This document shows positions 1-12,889 of a stretch of 64,000 nt of DNA, one piece after another. The position numbers and the translations under genes were made by a program. Below the pieces are notes generated by a model. The model saw only the letters and a list, made by a program, of their open reading frames with translations. It was not told the DNA's origin and made no database searches. Origin of the DNA: Datnioides undecimradiatus (Eukaryota > Chordata > Actinopteri > Lobotiformes > Datnioididae); contig WARS01000032.1 of NCBI GenBank assembly GCA_008933995.1, forward strand, positions 5,503,133 to 5,567,132, written 5' to 3'. Within the stretch, counting starts at the first letter, position 1. Each line of letters begins with the position of its first letter.

Positions 1-124
1 TCAAACTCTGAAAGAGGGACAGATGAAAGAGACATATTGAAGCAGGATTATTGAGAATTACTGAATATTTTAGACAAAAAACAGGGGCTGTAATGGCTAA
101 AACAAAGTTTGGTTTGTTTGTCAC

Positions 125-540
125 CTGGGCTGCTGGCGTCTTCTCTCTCAGCTTCGTTCTCACTGCGACCACAAGTCTCATAACCCAGATCCTGGAGATC
201 CACCTGCACCTGTTTGCTGGCCTGCTGGACTGATGTCTCTGCTGCACAGACATGAGAAGGAAAATACTTCAATTTATGTATGAACGTATCTAACAATGTG
301 TTCACTTCTTCATAATGCTCCTGAGAGTGACTCACTGAGCAGGTCTCTGTAATCCTTCAGTTGTTCAGCTTGAGCGTGGACTGTGGCCTCAGACACCATC
401 AGCCTTTCCTGCAGCTCTCTGTTCTCCTGGTGGCTCAAGGCCAAATCAGAGCTCAGACGGGCCGCCTGCTCACGGAGACCCTCCTCTATGTCCTGCCAGA
501 GTTCTGCCAACTCGCCACTGCCACCAGCAGGCTCCAACTC
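125..540 (-). CDS. pde4dip: pde4dip exons 27-28, last exons inside the window
   Basis: Exon 27 (540-336) codes for ELEPAGGSGELAELWQDIEE, then a coiled coil containing ENRELQERLMVSEATVHAQA that aligns with human LLLSEATVFAQANELEKY. Exon 28 (241-125) codes for TETSVQQASKQVQVDLQDLG and YETCGRSENEAEREDASSP, nearly identical to the human segment after it. It ends in phase 1 at a GTGACA donor. The remaining 3' exons, including any Olduvai-type segment, are beyond position 1. Confidence 0.95.
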
Positions 541-3500
541 CTGCAACAGCAAAGTGAGGACTCTATTAGTCATGTAAACAACCATGGGACTTAAGAAGAA
601 CAACACATCCGTACATAGAGACTGTAACTGGAGGCCCCACTGATGGGAAGTCAGGGAGAAAAGGAGGAGAGGACCTGGAGGCAAAGCTGTTTCAGCACAG
701 CTTTCTGAAATGTGCTCTGCAACCAGCAAAGACTTTGTTTTCTCCACAGAGGTGGCATGCAACAAAGATTTCATCCATGAGCTACACTCTCCTTCCAAAA
801 TATAGGTTTGGATGCAAAATACATGGGTAACAACAATTGGAATATAATCGTTATTTACTCCAACTTGGATTATTGACAGTAAAAAATATTTCAATACATA
901 AAGTATTAAACATGACAGTCATTCAAAATGACCTTTTACTTGTGATGCTTTGAGTAAGTTTACAAATTGTAACTATCTGCAATAAGAAAATTACTTTTTA
1001 TTATACTTTTTCAGTATAATTGCATTCAAATAATATTTGGAGGTTTTACTTGTAAACTAGTAGAGATAGACTGCAGAAAATTGTTGTAAGTCAAAGTTTG
1101 ACATGATTGAATCGAGGTGTATAATGTGTTGTTACCGTCTCAGGCTGGTGTGTGTGATGATGGGACGCCTGAGGCCTTGTGCACTGCCTCTTCCCTCGCT
1201 CGTCACTCAGATTAACACACGGGGGACCTCGCTTTCCCACAGGCGCATGTTGTGGAGATGCTTCCTCCTCTTCATCTTCTTCCTCAATATCCTCCTCCTC
1301 TTCTTCTTCTTCTTCCTCTTCGTGGGGCAGACTCCAGTGATTCTTCACTGTGTTTGTCCTCAGTCCTGTAACAACAGCTTGTCCTTGGCTTTCTCTCAGA
1401 GCCTTGTTCTCCTCCTGCAACCTCTGCAGTGCACTCCTGGAAGGAGACGAAAGATTAGACATTAACACAGAGAAACTGTCAACATTTAAACCTCTCAAAC
1501 AGCCCAGAAAGCAGCATTGGCAGTATAAGAGTCAGATTTCTTGCTCTATACATACAATAATGTCCCCTAAGACGTTAGAAATATAAAGTTTTCTGAGATC
1601 CTGAAACAAATATGCACCTCATCTGAGCCACAGAGGTGTATCCATCCCTCTTCAGTTGTAAACTTATGTCCTCCAGCTGGCCTTCAAGTGTCTTCTTTGC
1701 TTCCTCAAGCTGCTTTATATCAGCTCTCTGGGACGTGACCACCCCAACCGGTGCTCTGCTCACACCCACAGGTCCACAAGCCTTCACAGTAGTCAGAGAA
1801 AACAGTGGTAACGCTCAGTGTACATCTTATGTAAGACATGGGATTACATAAAGGTTTAAATCAGTGACACAGGCATATATCTGTGTTTACAATGTGCCTG
1901 AATTTAACTGAAAGTATTTTACCTGTACAGAGGCCAGACTTCTGGCCGTCACTTTATCATCATCTTCCTCTATGCTGTCCGTGAACTCGTCACTGCTGCC
2001 GTCTTCATCATCTCCCTCTTCCTCCTCCTCCTCTGTGCTGAGGTCTGGAAACACAACAACCATATAAGGAATATATCTACTTGCTTTATAAAATCCCTTT
2101 TGTTTACAATTCACTCCTCTGTTATTCTTCTTGTTCACTTGGTTTTAGGTCTCTCCCTTCCTGGTATCCACTGTCTATCCCATTCTTTCCAGAACTCTGA
2201 ATCACCACTTTGGAAGTCATGGGACTAAAGGGGAAATGTTATGTCACACATTGCAGCAGCAGCAGCAGCAGCAGCCAGAAACACACTCAAGGCAGTGCAA
2301 CTAAGAGTGAGAGAGTACGTGAATGTGTGCGCTCATAAGAAAACTTTGTATGACAAATGTGATGGATTTTGGCTCATTTATATTGTCTCACATCAAAGGT
2401 TTGTGGTCATTGTGTGCTGAAACTGCAGCAAGTTCTTTGTTTTGTGTTACTAAAGTATACACACAATGGTACTTATGACATTACATAGACTTTAACTCAT
2501 TTCCTGAACTCACCCCAACTAAAGCCAATACTCGCTAAACCTGACCCTTAAATGCTGATACTAAAATTAGCTTTTTCCCAAATGGGGACAAAGCTTTTGT
2601 CCCAAACTGGATATGCTGTGCTGAATTAGCTTGTCTTTCTTCTGACATGTGTCCCTGAATGTAGCGTAAGTCGAACTCACACACACAGCAGTTTGCTGAC
2701 AGGAAACAGGCTCAGTGGAAAGTGACTGGCAGGAAATTCAAAGTAAAATTATTTTAGATAATAGCTCCTAGTGATACACACACACATAAGGTAGTGCAGC
2801 ATTGGATGTGAATCATAGGTGCATGGGTGTGTATCTATAGTCGCTCAGTGCATTGTTGGAACCTATTATGGGATTATTTCAGGGAAAGTTCAAAGACGAT
2901 TAATTACTACAAATGTCTCCACCCTAAAATAAGAATCAAAGCTAGATATGCTTAATGTCTTTGTGCTGCAGGTGATATTCATGGAGTGAAACTGCTGGCT
3001 TATTACTGACTGAACAATGTGCTCAGTAAGCTGAACTGGCTGAATGTGGGGCCCTGTTTACACAGAGTGGCACCACTTATTGTCACCACTCTCACACTGG
3101 TAACATGTAGACACTGTGTATATGTTTGGGTTGTGTTTTGTCATTTGAATGGCTCTTCATTACTTGGTGAATATCTAAGTGGGAACTACAGCACAACAGC
3201 CATGCAAACATGAAAACCATGCCACACAATATCATGCACGAGGGATTAGAGACATGAAAACACACTCATTTGGACTGGAAATGTGTGGTAGCACACATTG
3301 TAGTTTTATGTGGATGTTTCAAATCTTATATTAAAACTATATTGATCATATAATTTAAACATATTTAATTTGTAACACATTTATACTGTGTGTTAATAAA
3401 ACTGCATAGTTGGACAAACCGGGAGGCAAACATTAGGCATATATCTACTCCGAGGAAAGGTTCAGAAAACACACTGTGGGATGTTCTCTGGGGAGATTGA

Positions 3501-5995
3501 GAGAAGGAATATCAAGGACCGGGTGAGGGATTTCAGGTTTGGGATATGGTTAAGACAAACTCCCATTTATACACAACAAACAAAAGTGCTTTTGACAAAA
3601 AGCGAGCACATTTTTATTTTTGTTGCATTTAAAATACAAAAAGAAGTGTTGACAAGGAGTCCATCTCTGAGGCTTGATGAGAGATCAGGGCACAGATCCA
3701 AATATGAAGATGTACTCTAACTAATATAAATATTTAATGGGCAAGTATTATTTCTGGCAGTCACATCTCATGTGATTTATAGAGAGCACAGTGCAAACAG
3801 TAAAATTACTCGATATCATATTTTTCTGCTTTCTTGGTACAAGGCAAAACTTGTACGACCAAGCAGATAAACTAAAAACAAAGCATTAAATTACGATAAT
3901 GTTATTTTAGAGTCATTAGTGCACACCTGTCACTTTATATCTACTGAGGGTGAATGTATATTTCATGCATATCTGTCAGACTAAACTGCAATAAGTGCAG
4001 AGCAGGTTTACATTATGAAAGCGTAGGAAAGCCATCCGAGGTTAATCTAAAGATAAGGAAACTACTTGGCCGTCTTTTCTGGGTTTTGTATCTTGGGCCT
4101 CGTTAAGTGTCACATCCCGTTCACAAACAGATGATATAAAACGAATGATGGATGGTGAGACGTTTCACTGTAAGGCATGAGCTCGAGTTTCTCCACAAAA
4201 CGTAACTTCACTGTGACAGTAAGGCTGGAAGAGTGACACCGGTGAGAGACAGTACACAGAAATGGCAATACAGAACAATCGCACTGCAGAGCAGGCAGTA
4301 TTTCAAACACAATATACAGAAAAAAACATATTCACACCAGACTCACAAAATATATTAATAAATAATAAGACTCTGGGTTGCACGTTGCCACTTCACACCA
4401 TGGAGGTTAATCTGAACAGGCTTCTGATATTATGTGTAGTGCTTGTGCTATCTGGACGAAGCTGCCTGAAGACTGACAGTCACATTTTGATTTTTATTCA
4501 CACATTTTCTGATCAGATTTACTTTAGGATCACATTTTATGTTCAACAATGTGACCATCAGTGGCCACAGGCAGCTCCATCTCACATTAAGTTGTCACTC
4601 GACAGTGCTGTGATCAGGCAGAACATCAAGGAGCGTTAGTGACAGTGCCCACTGCAGCCCTGGAGGCTGAACCCTGCCCATCCCCACCTCCAAAGTCAGG
4701 CTGCCTTTTAGCTGCCTTTTCCAGCACCAGGGCCATGTGACGGGTCCTGGAAAGGACCTCCTCCAGCTGGCTCCGGAGTGCCTGAACCGAGTCGAGCTCA
4801 GTGTGGAGGGCCTGGATCTTCTCTGAGCTGAGGAAAAGGGGAAAAGGTGTTTTTGTCCACAAGTACAAAAAAGAAAAGAAACCTCCGTAACTCACTGTAT
4901 TCACAGGAAACTTGGCCTGCCACAAGGCATGTGCGCAGCTTCCCTACCTGTCACTCTTGGTGTGAATGTGAGTGAGACTTTGGTATAACCTCTTCTCTGT
5001 CCTCAGAGCCTCGTTCAGCTTGTTGTACTCGGACACAAGCTGCTCCAGCACACACTGGATCAAAGCAGCAGGTAGGGTCAAGGTAGAAGGAAAGACACAA
5101 TAAATACACAAGACGAGCAGTAAAACTTACTGGGTAAATGACTGAGAACAAAGCAAAATCATACTTGATTATCAGAGCAGTCCTTGGTGTCTACCTGCTG
5201 ATGAGCCAAAGCCAAATGGAGAGCAGAGAGCTCCTTCTGCAGGGCACAAAGAAATGACCAATGAGCTTTCAAAATGACACAAAAGGATTGTTTTGTTATG
5301 CATCATCATCTGGAACATATAAATACCTGAGCCTCCCTCTCCTTCTTCAGTACCAACTGCAACTCCTCCCGGAGAGCCTTCATCTCTGCTTCTGTCTCTT
5401 TAGAGGACGGCTCCATCGCCTCCTCCTGGCCCTGCATCAGCTCCTGATGGATAGAGTACACTGTGAGGATCTTGTGTGCAGGAGCAACAGAGAACGTCAC
5501 AGGAAAACGCACAAACAGCTACCTTGATAAAGGCTTCCTTCTCTTTGAGGAGACTCCGCAGATGCTCTGACTCTCCTCCCGTCTCTCTCTCCTTGTGCCG
5601 TTTCAGCTCACACAGCTCCTGCTCTCTTTGTGACAACTGTCTGCGCAGCTCCTGCAGCTGGCTGGTCTGTTCGCTAATCACAAGCGAGAGCCTGTAGGAG
5701 TTGTCCTGAGAGAAAAAGAGTGATGAGGTTCAAGGCTTTTCTGCACCAGCTAGAAGTTTAATTATTGTAAACATGACCATACCAGCATCATGGCCTACCT
5801 GCAGATACTGGTCTTTGGAGCTGAGGGTGTTCAGCATGTCCTGGACCTGTGCTTGGTGTTCATTAGACTGGCGGCTACGGTCTGACAGCAGCTCCTGGAA
5901 GAGCTTCTCTTTCAGTGCCAGCCGAGCTTTCAACTCCTCAACGACCTCAGTAGGACTGGCCTGAACTCTGGCAACGAGGGCAGCTGTCAGATCCT

Positions 5996-6046
<51 letters not shown>

Positions 6047-9000
6047 CACACAGGTAAAACAACTTACACCCAGGAAGGCTGCGTCAGCACGCCTGTTGTG
6101 TTTGTGAGAACAAGTAGCACAGGTTTGACAACGTGGACTGGTTTTTACAAAGCTTTTAAAATCACAGAGCAAACAGTCAGAAGCTATTACAGCAAAGGCA
6201 AAAATAATTTAATTTGTGTGTGTGTGCGTGCGCGCGTGTCACCTGTGTCTCCTGGCTGCGCGTCTGCAGAGCTGCCTGAAGCTGGCTGATGATGGTGTCT
6301 TTCTCTCTCAGACTGTTTCTCTCCTTCTCTTCACTCTGCTGCTTCAGCCACTGGAGGTTCCTGTAGGCCTCTGCTGCCTGCTCCAGTTCCAGCTCTTTAC
6401 CACGCACCAAGGCATCCAGACTCTTATGGTCACACAAAGAGAAACATATAATACCTCATATATGCCTTACAGGATACCAGCCAGCAGAAACACCAATTAC
6501 AGTATCTCTGCACTGTGTATAATGAGCACACCGTGATGGTCTCCTCGTTGTTGGAGAGGATGCAGCGGAGTCTCTCCAGGTCCCGTTCCTTCTCCCTGAG
6601 AGCCAGCTGCAGCCTCCTCACCTGGCCCTCACGCTCCTCCACACAGCGGAACTTGTCATCTATGGAGCGCTGCAGACGGGGGGAGAGAATATAATCACAG
6701 TGCTGCTATTCTGGGAACCCTCGACTTAAGGATTCATCCTCAGTCTGATATTAATCATGCAGGATTTGGAGCTAGCAGCAAAAATTAGCAGATGTGCAGA
6801 ATACAACGCTTCTGTTCCTCGAAACAAGATCAAATACATCAGGGAATAAAATTTTGAAACATTTTTATCAGAGAAGAGAAGCATTAATTTATCTTTTTTA
6901 TAAAACAGCAAACTGCATTGCATACTAACACCTAAGCATTCTCTTTCTCTCTGCTCTGAGGTTGTAGAAGGACTTACAGGAGACAGCAGTGATGTCCCTA
7001 ACTATTCCCCTTGAGATTTACTATATTGGCTGTGATATTTTGTGCTGACCTACTGGTTTAGCAGGAGTTTGCATTACTGTCTACCGCTGACTCTTCCGAC
7101 TGCAGCAAGATGCAAACTTTGCTGTTTTCTGATGAAAAGCCTCCCCACTTCTTGCATGAATCATACAGCACATGGTATGGTGAACAGTGGGTGAGAGAGG
7201 CACTTTTCGGTACCAAGCTGCTATGTATTTCTATATGAATGTGTGTTTGTGTTTTACCTCCAGAGCTCTGTCTCTATCTTTAATGCGCTCTCTTAGTTTC
7301 TCCAGCAGGGCATCCCTTGGTTTGGAGCTTCCCGTTGACTCTAACATCTCAGAGTGCTCCTACAGATTTAAAGATTTTAGACAGGATCAGACATGTTGGC
7401 AAGTGCTGACTGAACCACATAGTGTGTTAACTGAGGGAGTGTGTTACCTGTAACTGTTGCTCCTTGTCTTGCAGAGAGCATCTGAGCTCTGCAATGCTCC
7501 TGTCTTTTTCCTGCACCACTGCGTATCTCTCTGCCTCGCTCTCCTTTAGAGCTGCTTCTTTAGCCTGAAGCTCAGAGCGAGCTTTCTGAAGGGCACAGCG
7601 AAGGTCCTGCAGCACAGATGAGAAAGTTACACTCATACATCCAAGACTTCCGTCAAATGTTTGGTTTACTCACGCACTCACAAATGACACTAACCTGGTT
7701 GTGTTTTTCGGTGACTTCCCTGTGCTGCAGTACCTCCTGTAGATCAGAGTTAAGCCTGTCTTTGAACCTCATCAGGTCGTCTCCTTGCCTCTGGCTCTGT
7801 CTCAGACTCCTCTGGCTGGCCTCAAGCTCCAGACCAAGGGAGAACAGGGAGCTCTGAACCCCCACCAGTTCACCCTGCAGCTGGGCAAGCGTCAAAGTCT
7901 CGCTGACTCCCTCTGGAGCCTGGAGAAAGAAAAACAAGAGACCAATGTCATCAGTTTGTCATCAGCCCAGAGACAAGATGTCTTACCATCCTGCACCTGG
8001 GTTTGTACCACATATGAGCACCACATCTCACCTTGCATTGAGCGAGCTGGTTGCGATGGGCCAGTTCTCTCAGTTTACACAGTGTGGCGTTCTGTCCTTC
8101 AATCAGCTGGTACAGCTCTTGGACCTTTGGGCAGAATGAATTATGGGGTGAACACCCTTACATTACACTATACCTCACACCCGTTGTGCATACTCTACAT
8201 ATTTGTTGCAAAACTCAGACAAACACTCACCTCACTGTCTTTGGTGTTATTTGACTCTGTGAGACCCTGAATGGTTCTTTCCTGACTCTGAGCAGCCTGA
8301 CGGATCGAACGCAGCTCACACTCCATCTCATTCAGCTTCTCCTGCAGCTTCTACAGAAGGAGATCACTGTCATCAAATGTGGGTTTAATCAAAAACATCC
8401 ACCTGGAGGGAGGTGTTTTATACATGCCATACCATGTTGTTGGCCTCGCTTTCTTGGATCTTGGCCTGCAGGGATTGGACCTGGAGCTGGGCCTTCTGCA
8501 GCTCGCTCACACACTGACCGGCCGCACACTCATACTGGTTCAGTTGACTCTGCTGCTCCTCAACGAGGCTCTAAAGAGTCAGAGATTCGATTTTTAAAAA
8601 TAACTCACTCCATATGTCGACTTGCTTGGCCTTCTGGCAAAATCCAGCTGCTGAATTATTTGTGAGGATGATATTTTGTTTGTTGCAAACTCATGAAAAA
8701 TACAGACACTGCGAACTGCATAACTTTCATAATGGATTGTGTAATATGCGTACAGCATTTTAGAAACCCTGCTCATTCATGTGTGTGCTGTGTAAAAAAC
8801 TTTAACAAGGAGAGAGCCTCTGAAGGGGTGTGAGAGTGTCTTTATGCATGAGTTAGCACGGGTGAGTGTGCTCAAAGTGCTCTGAGCCACTATTATCTTT
8901 ACATAACCAGCATACAAATGCTTCCAACTTTCACTGACTAGAAGCTGGATGCCATTAAGATACACTGACACTCACGTTCACTCACCAATATTAATTTGTG

Positions 9001-12000
9001 GTTTAACATAGCAGAAATTAACTTTAAAATTTTTCTGTAATTTGACATTTTTTTTCCAAATAGACATGAAGTTAATATATGATTTGAATAGTACCACTGC
9101 ACTAGCCAACCAGTGTTGAGATGACAGGGTGGCCTGATGATGCGTGGTTCACTTTGCCTCAAGGGCTCTGAATGAAAATAGGCCAGTAGTGGAGTCACTC
9201 TGTCTTAACGTCTCCCCACATCTAACCTACTTCAGCTGGCAGCCCCGGTTCGAAGACCAAACACTCTTATGAAAGAACTTCATCCAATTCAGAGACAAAT
9301 ACACAACCCACATCACTGAGGATTATTATCTTTAGGAGGAGAGATTTTTGGTATGCACACATTAAATACACATACACATTTGTCTCTGAATATGTAAGCG
9401 GAAAACCCTGTGCTACAACAAATTTGATTCAAACTGGAAAAGCTAGGAGCCTCCAGTCTGTCTGCAGGCTGTATTGGAGGATCCCCAGCTTCCTCAAGTC
9501 TTAAAAACTGAAACAACTTAATTATTTAGGCAATTATATATTTAATTTAAAAATACATGTACTCACAAAATTATCAGAAATGCCTGCCCTATCACTATAT
9601 GCACTGTACTTTCCTGACAGGACTCATGACCTCTTTGTACGTGCACACACTCACACACACTAGGTAATTAGGCCATGGCGTGTCACTGCTTACCCACACC
9701 TGACTGCTCATGTAATGTATCCCCACACATAGACAACTAAGCACAAATACACGTGTGCAGCACTGCCGCTCACATCCTAATGGGTAAAAGCTTGTTCGAG
9801 GAGCTGCAGGCAGGATTTAAGTGACTGACAGTTGGATTATACGGCTAATGAGGCTAAAAAAAGTGGTGAGAACAATTGATTTGTGGGCTGGCTGCACTGT
9901 TTGTCTGGCAAACATCAAAATGTGTTGGGTTGGTTTACACATAGCGCTGCAAATCTTCAGTGCAACGGCAAAATTCTGTACTCCATTGAGGGTCGTCATC
10001 ATCCTGCAGAGGTAGAATCCTTGTATTACAGCACCAACTCCATCTTCATCAAGGTTTTTGTACCTGGTGGGGAGGCGGGCGAGGATACTCTTTATACAAA
10101 TCTTCCAATAATTCTTCCATGTCAGACAGGTTCAGGTCCCGATCAAGCCCAGCATCAAGCCTTATCAGAGGGGTCTCTAGCTCAGGTGTTGGCATGTGAC
10201 TGTCTTGTTCTCCATCTGGAGTTCCATAAGACATTCCCAGAAATGAATCAGGGAATCCCGGCCTCATGCTACCATTACTGGAGCGTCGTCGGCGCAACAC
10301 TGGCAATTTGCTCCCCTTTGAGCTGCGGACAGGCCGGTGGACAGCGTAACTCTGCAGCAAACAGAGAGCCAGAGAGAGGCTGGGTCCAGATGAAGCTTGG
10401 CCATGTGGGGCTCCCATGTGCTCCTCAGAGAGGGAGTCGGATATTCGGTCTTCTATTGGTTCCCTGGGGGACCTCAGGGGCCCATCTGTTATAGCTCCAG
10501 GCTGATATTCTTCTGTTGTCTCTAAGGATGCAATAGAGGGGCTGGAGCTGGCTCGTCCCGCCAGGGTACGATCGCTGTCTGATGTCCTCGAAGGGTCCTG
10601 AGAACCAGGAACCAATGTTTGAGATGAGGGGGCTTCTTCTGAATCCTCCACATTTTCTCCTTCTCCAACTCCTTCCCTACCACCTCCTCCTCCAGTCACG
10701 CTACCTCCAATAACACTGGCTGAATATCTGGTTGATGGCCCACAGGAAATACTCCTTGCCAGTTTCCTGGGCACCTTACAAACAGCTTCATAGTCAGAGT
10801 CAGCAACACGCAGGTAAGAACACCCACGACACCTCCTGGGAGTGGTGGGAACACAACGATGGGAGCCTGCAACTGTAACCTCTGACCCTGGGGTGGCAGG
10901 ACACTGTGGGTGGTGGTGGTGACAGTCCAGGCCATCGTCAGCCCAGGACTCGTACAAAGAGTAAACCAGGTCATCTTGGAGCAGGGCACAGTATTTTGCA
11001 TGGGTGAGACCTGAAATGTCCACCATCCCATCCCCTGATCCTTCATTAATCCCAGCTGATGTTACAGCACTCTCCTCTGAATTTGTTTTGCGGTAGAGAC
11101 CCCCGATGCACTGCCTTAGCCGATGTTTCTCCTGCAGTAGCCGCTGCAACCGCTCAATGGACAGGGCCTCAACACGGGCAATCACTGTGTCAAAGCGGTA
11201 CATGCGGTCCAGCATGAAGATGCATTTGGAGCAGGCGAACTCTCCTCTGCCATCCCGAGTCAGCTCTCGCCCCAGAGCATGAGAAAGCAGCACCTGCAGG
11301 TTGAGCTTTGCAGTGGGGTGGAAGATCCATCGCCGCTGGTTACCGCAGAGCTCCCGTCCACAGATGCGACATGTCTCCTTCATCTTGAGATCAAGCATTC
11401 CACAGGCTTATGACTATAGAAGAGTTTACTGTAACATGAATCCTTATGGTGAATATGATCCCATACATACACAAAGGAGCACAATGTTCAAGCTGCATCA
11501 GAGTAAACACGTGCTTTTTGAGCACAGCCAAAGCTTTTTTTCATTAGAAATTGTGTAAATAGCATAAGGCTCCTCATATCATCAGCCCAGCGTAATGGCA
11601 ATAATTCAATGGCTTCAAACGAAACAAGATGAGGTAGACAAGAATAAGCACTGAAAAGAATGGTTACGCTGTTTTGGCAGGACTAAAAAACAAAGAGGTA
11701 AGAATCGATTGGTAGATGTTGTGTCCATCATTACAAGATATCCGTCAGCACAGGATCACCATTCATTTGCTCGAGGTGCAGGTGCATCGGGAATATGGCG
11801 CACACCCCCACAGACGAAGTCATGCTAATGCCTCGTCAACCAGATGCAGTATTTGGCTGCAAATCGTCCTCGTGCTGTCACCAAACCTCTGTTTCGTATT
11901 TCCCAACAAAACCGCACGCGCCTCTGCACCATCAGTCCGCTGTCACGGTCACACGAGCCACACCGCGCGCCGTCAGATTCATAAAGACCGTGGATAGGTA

Positions 12001-12858
12001 ATAATCCAGCTATCCTTTATACATAGCGGTAACATGCGTCTTGGGACAGTTCTCTGAGTCCTTCCCCGGTGTCTGCGGCCGAAGAAGGGACTCTTCATTC
12101 ATTTCAAAGCCTTTACCGACAGCTCGAGAGGCAGACACGCGCGCACTCCACTCAGTCCTTGGTGCTGTCGGAGATCGTCCTGGTAGATAATGATGTGGCT
12201 GCCTGAACCAGACCTGCAGCGGCGGAGCGCACCATTAGAAGAACAGAGGGGGCGGAGAAGCCCGGTGCACTCAAATAGAGACACTTATTGTTAACATCCA
12301 CGGTATTTCCCCTACAACACGGTCGATGTCTTTTTTAAACTTACAGTTTTAAGTAGAAAACGCGAACCTCAGCTTTATATTGAGTTTATTGGTGAAGAGA
12401 CAGAACTATGTTCTCCCCGGCATCCGTTACTTCCTCCTGCCCGGTTTGCTAAGCTATGTTCGCCTGACTGAACAGGTGAAATGCTCAGTAACATGGTAAC
12501 ATTAGTGACGCTCTGTAAAATTAAATAACAATGAGAGAGACACAGTTTCAGTTTCTAGGCTGTTTTTATTGGCGCATATATAAAGAAAAAGAAAGAGCAG
12601 CCAACAGCCAGACTACACAGCACAGAGCTGCAGTAATAATTTTGATAGAGCCACGTCTCTCTCACACTCACACTTTCCACTTCCCAGTTCATTAAAGTAT
12701 ACTGTATATGAGTTACAGTTAGTATAAAACACTAACTTTCATTTATTTCGGAAATAAGTGCATAACAAGACCAATACATGTATATCGTGCTAAAAAGACG
12801 GTCCAATGAAGTTATTTAGAATATATATTGAATAATATTCAGGTTTATAATATATATA

Positions 12859-12889
<31 letters not shown>

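Larger units (their letters stand above)
2045..4687. other. pde4dip intron 23
   Basis: Long AT-rich intron between exons 23 and 24. It holds a short CAG repeat near 2,252-2,275 and the candidate internal poly(A) signal at 4,493. No other coding signal was found. Confidence 0.7.

Noticed and set aside
7785..8270. 161-codon plus-strand open frame
   Set aside because: Antisense shadow of two pde4dip rod exons and the intron between them.
9235..9262. tRNA B-box-like GGTTCGAAGACC
   Set aside because: No matching A-box or cloverleaf, and the last positions deviate from the consensus.
9883..10494. 203-codon plus-strand open frame
   Set aside because: It lies opposite the pde4dip zinc-module exon, whose minus-strand reading has clear conserved blocks. 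The plus frame has no motif or splice support.
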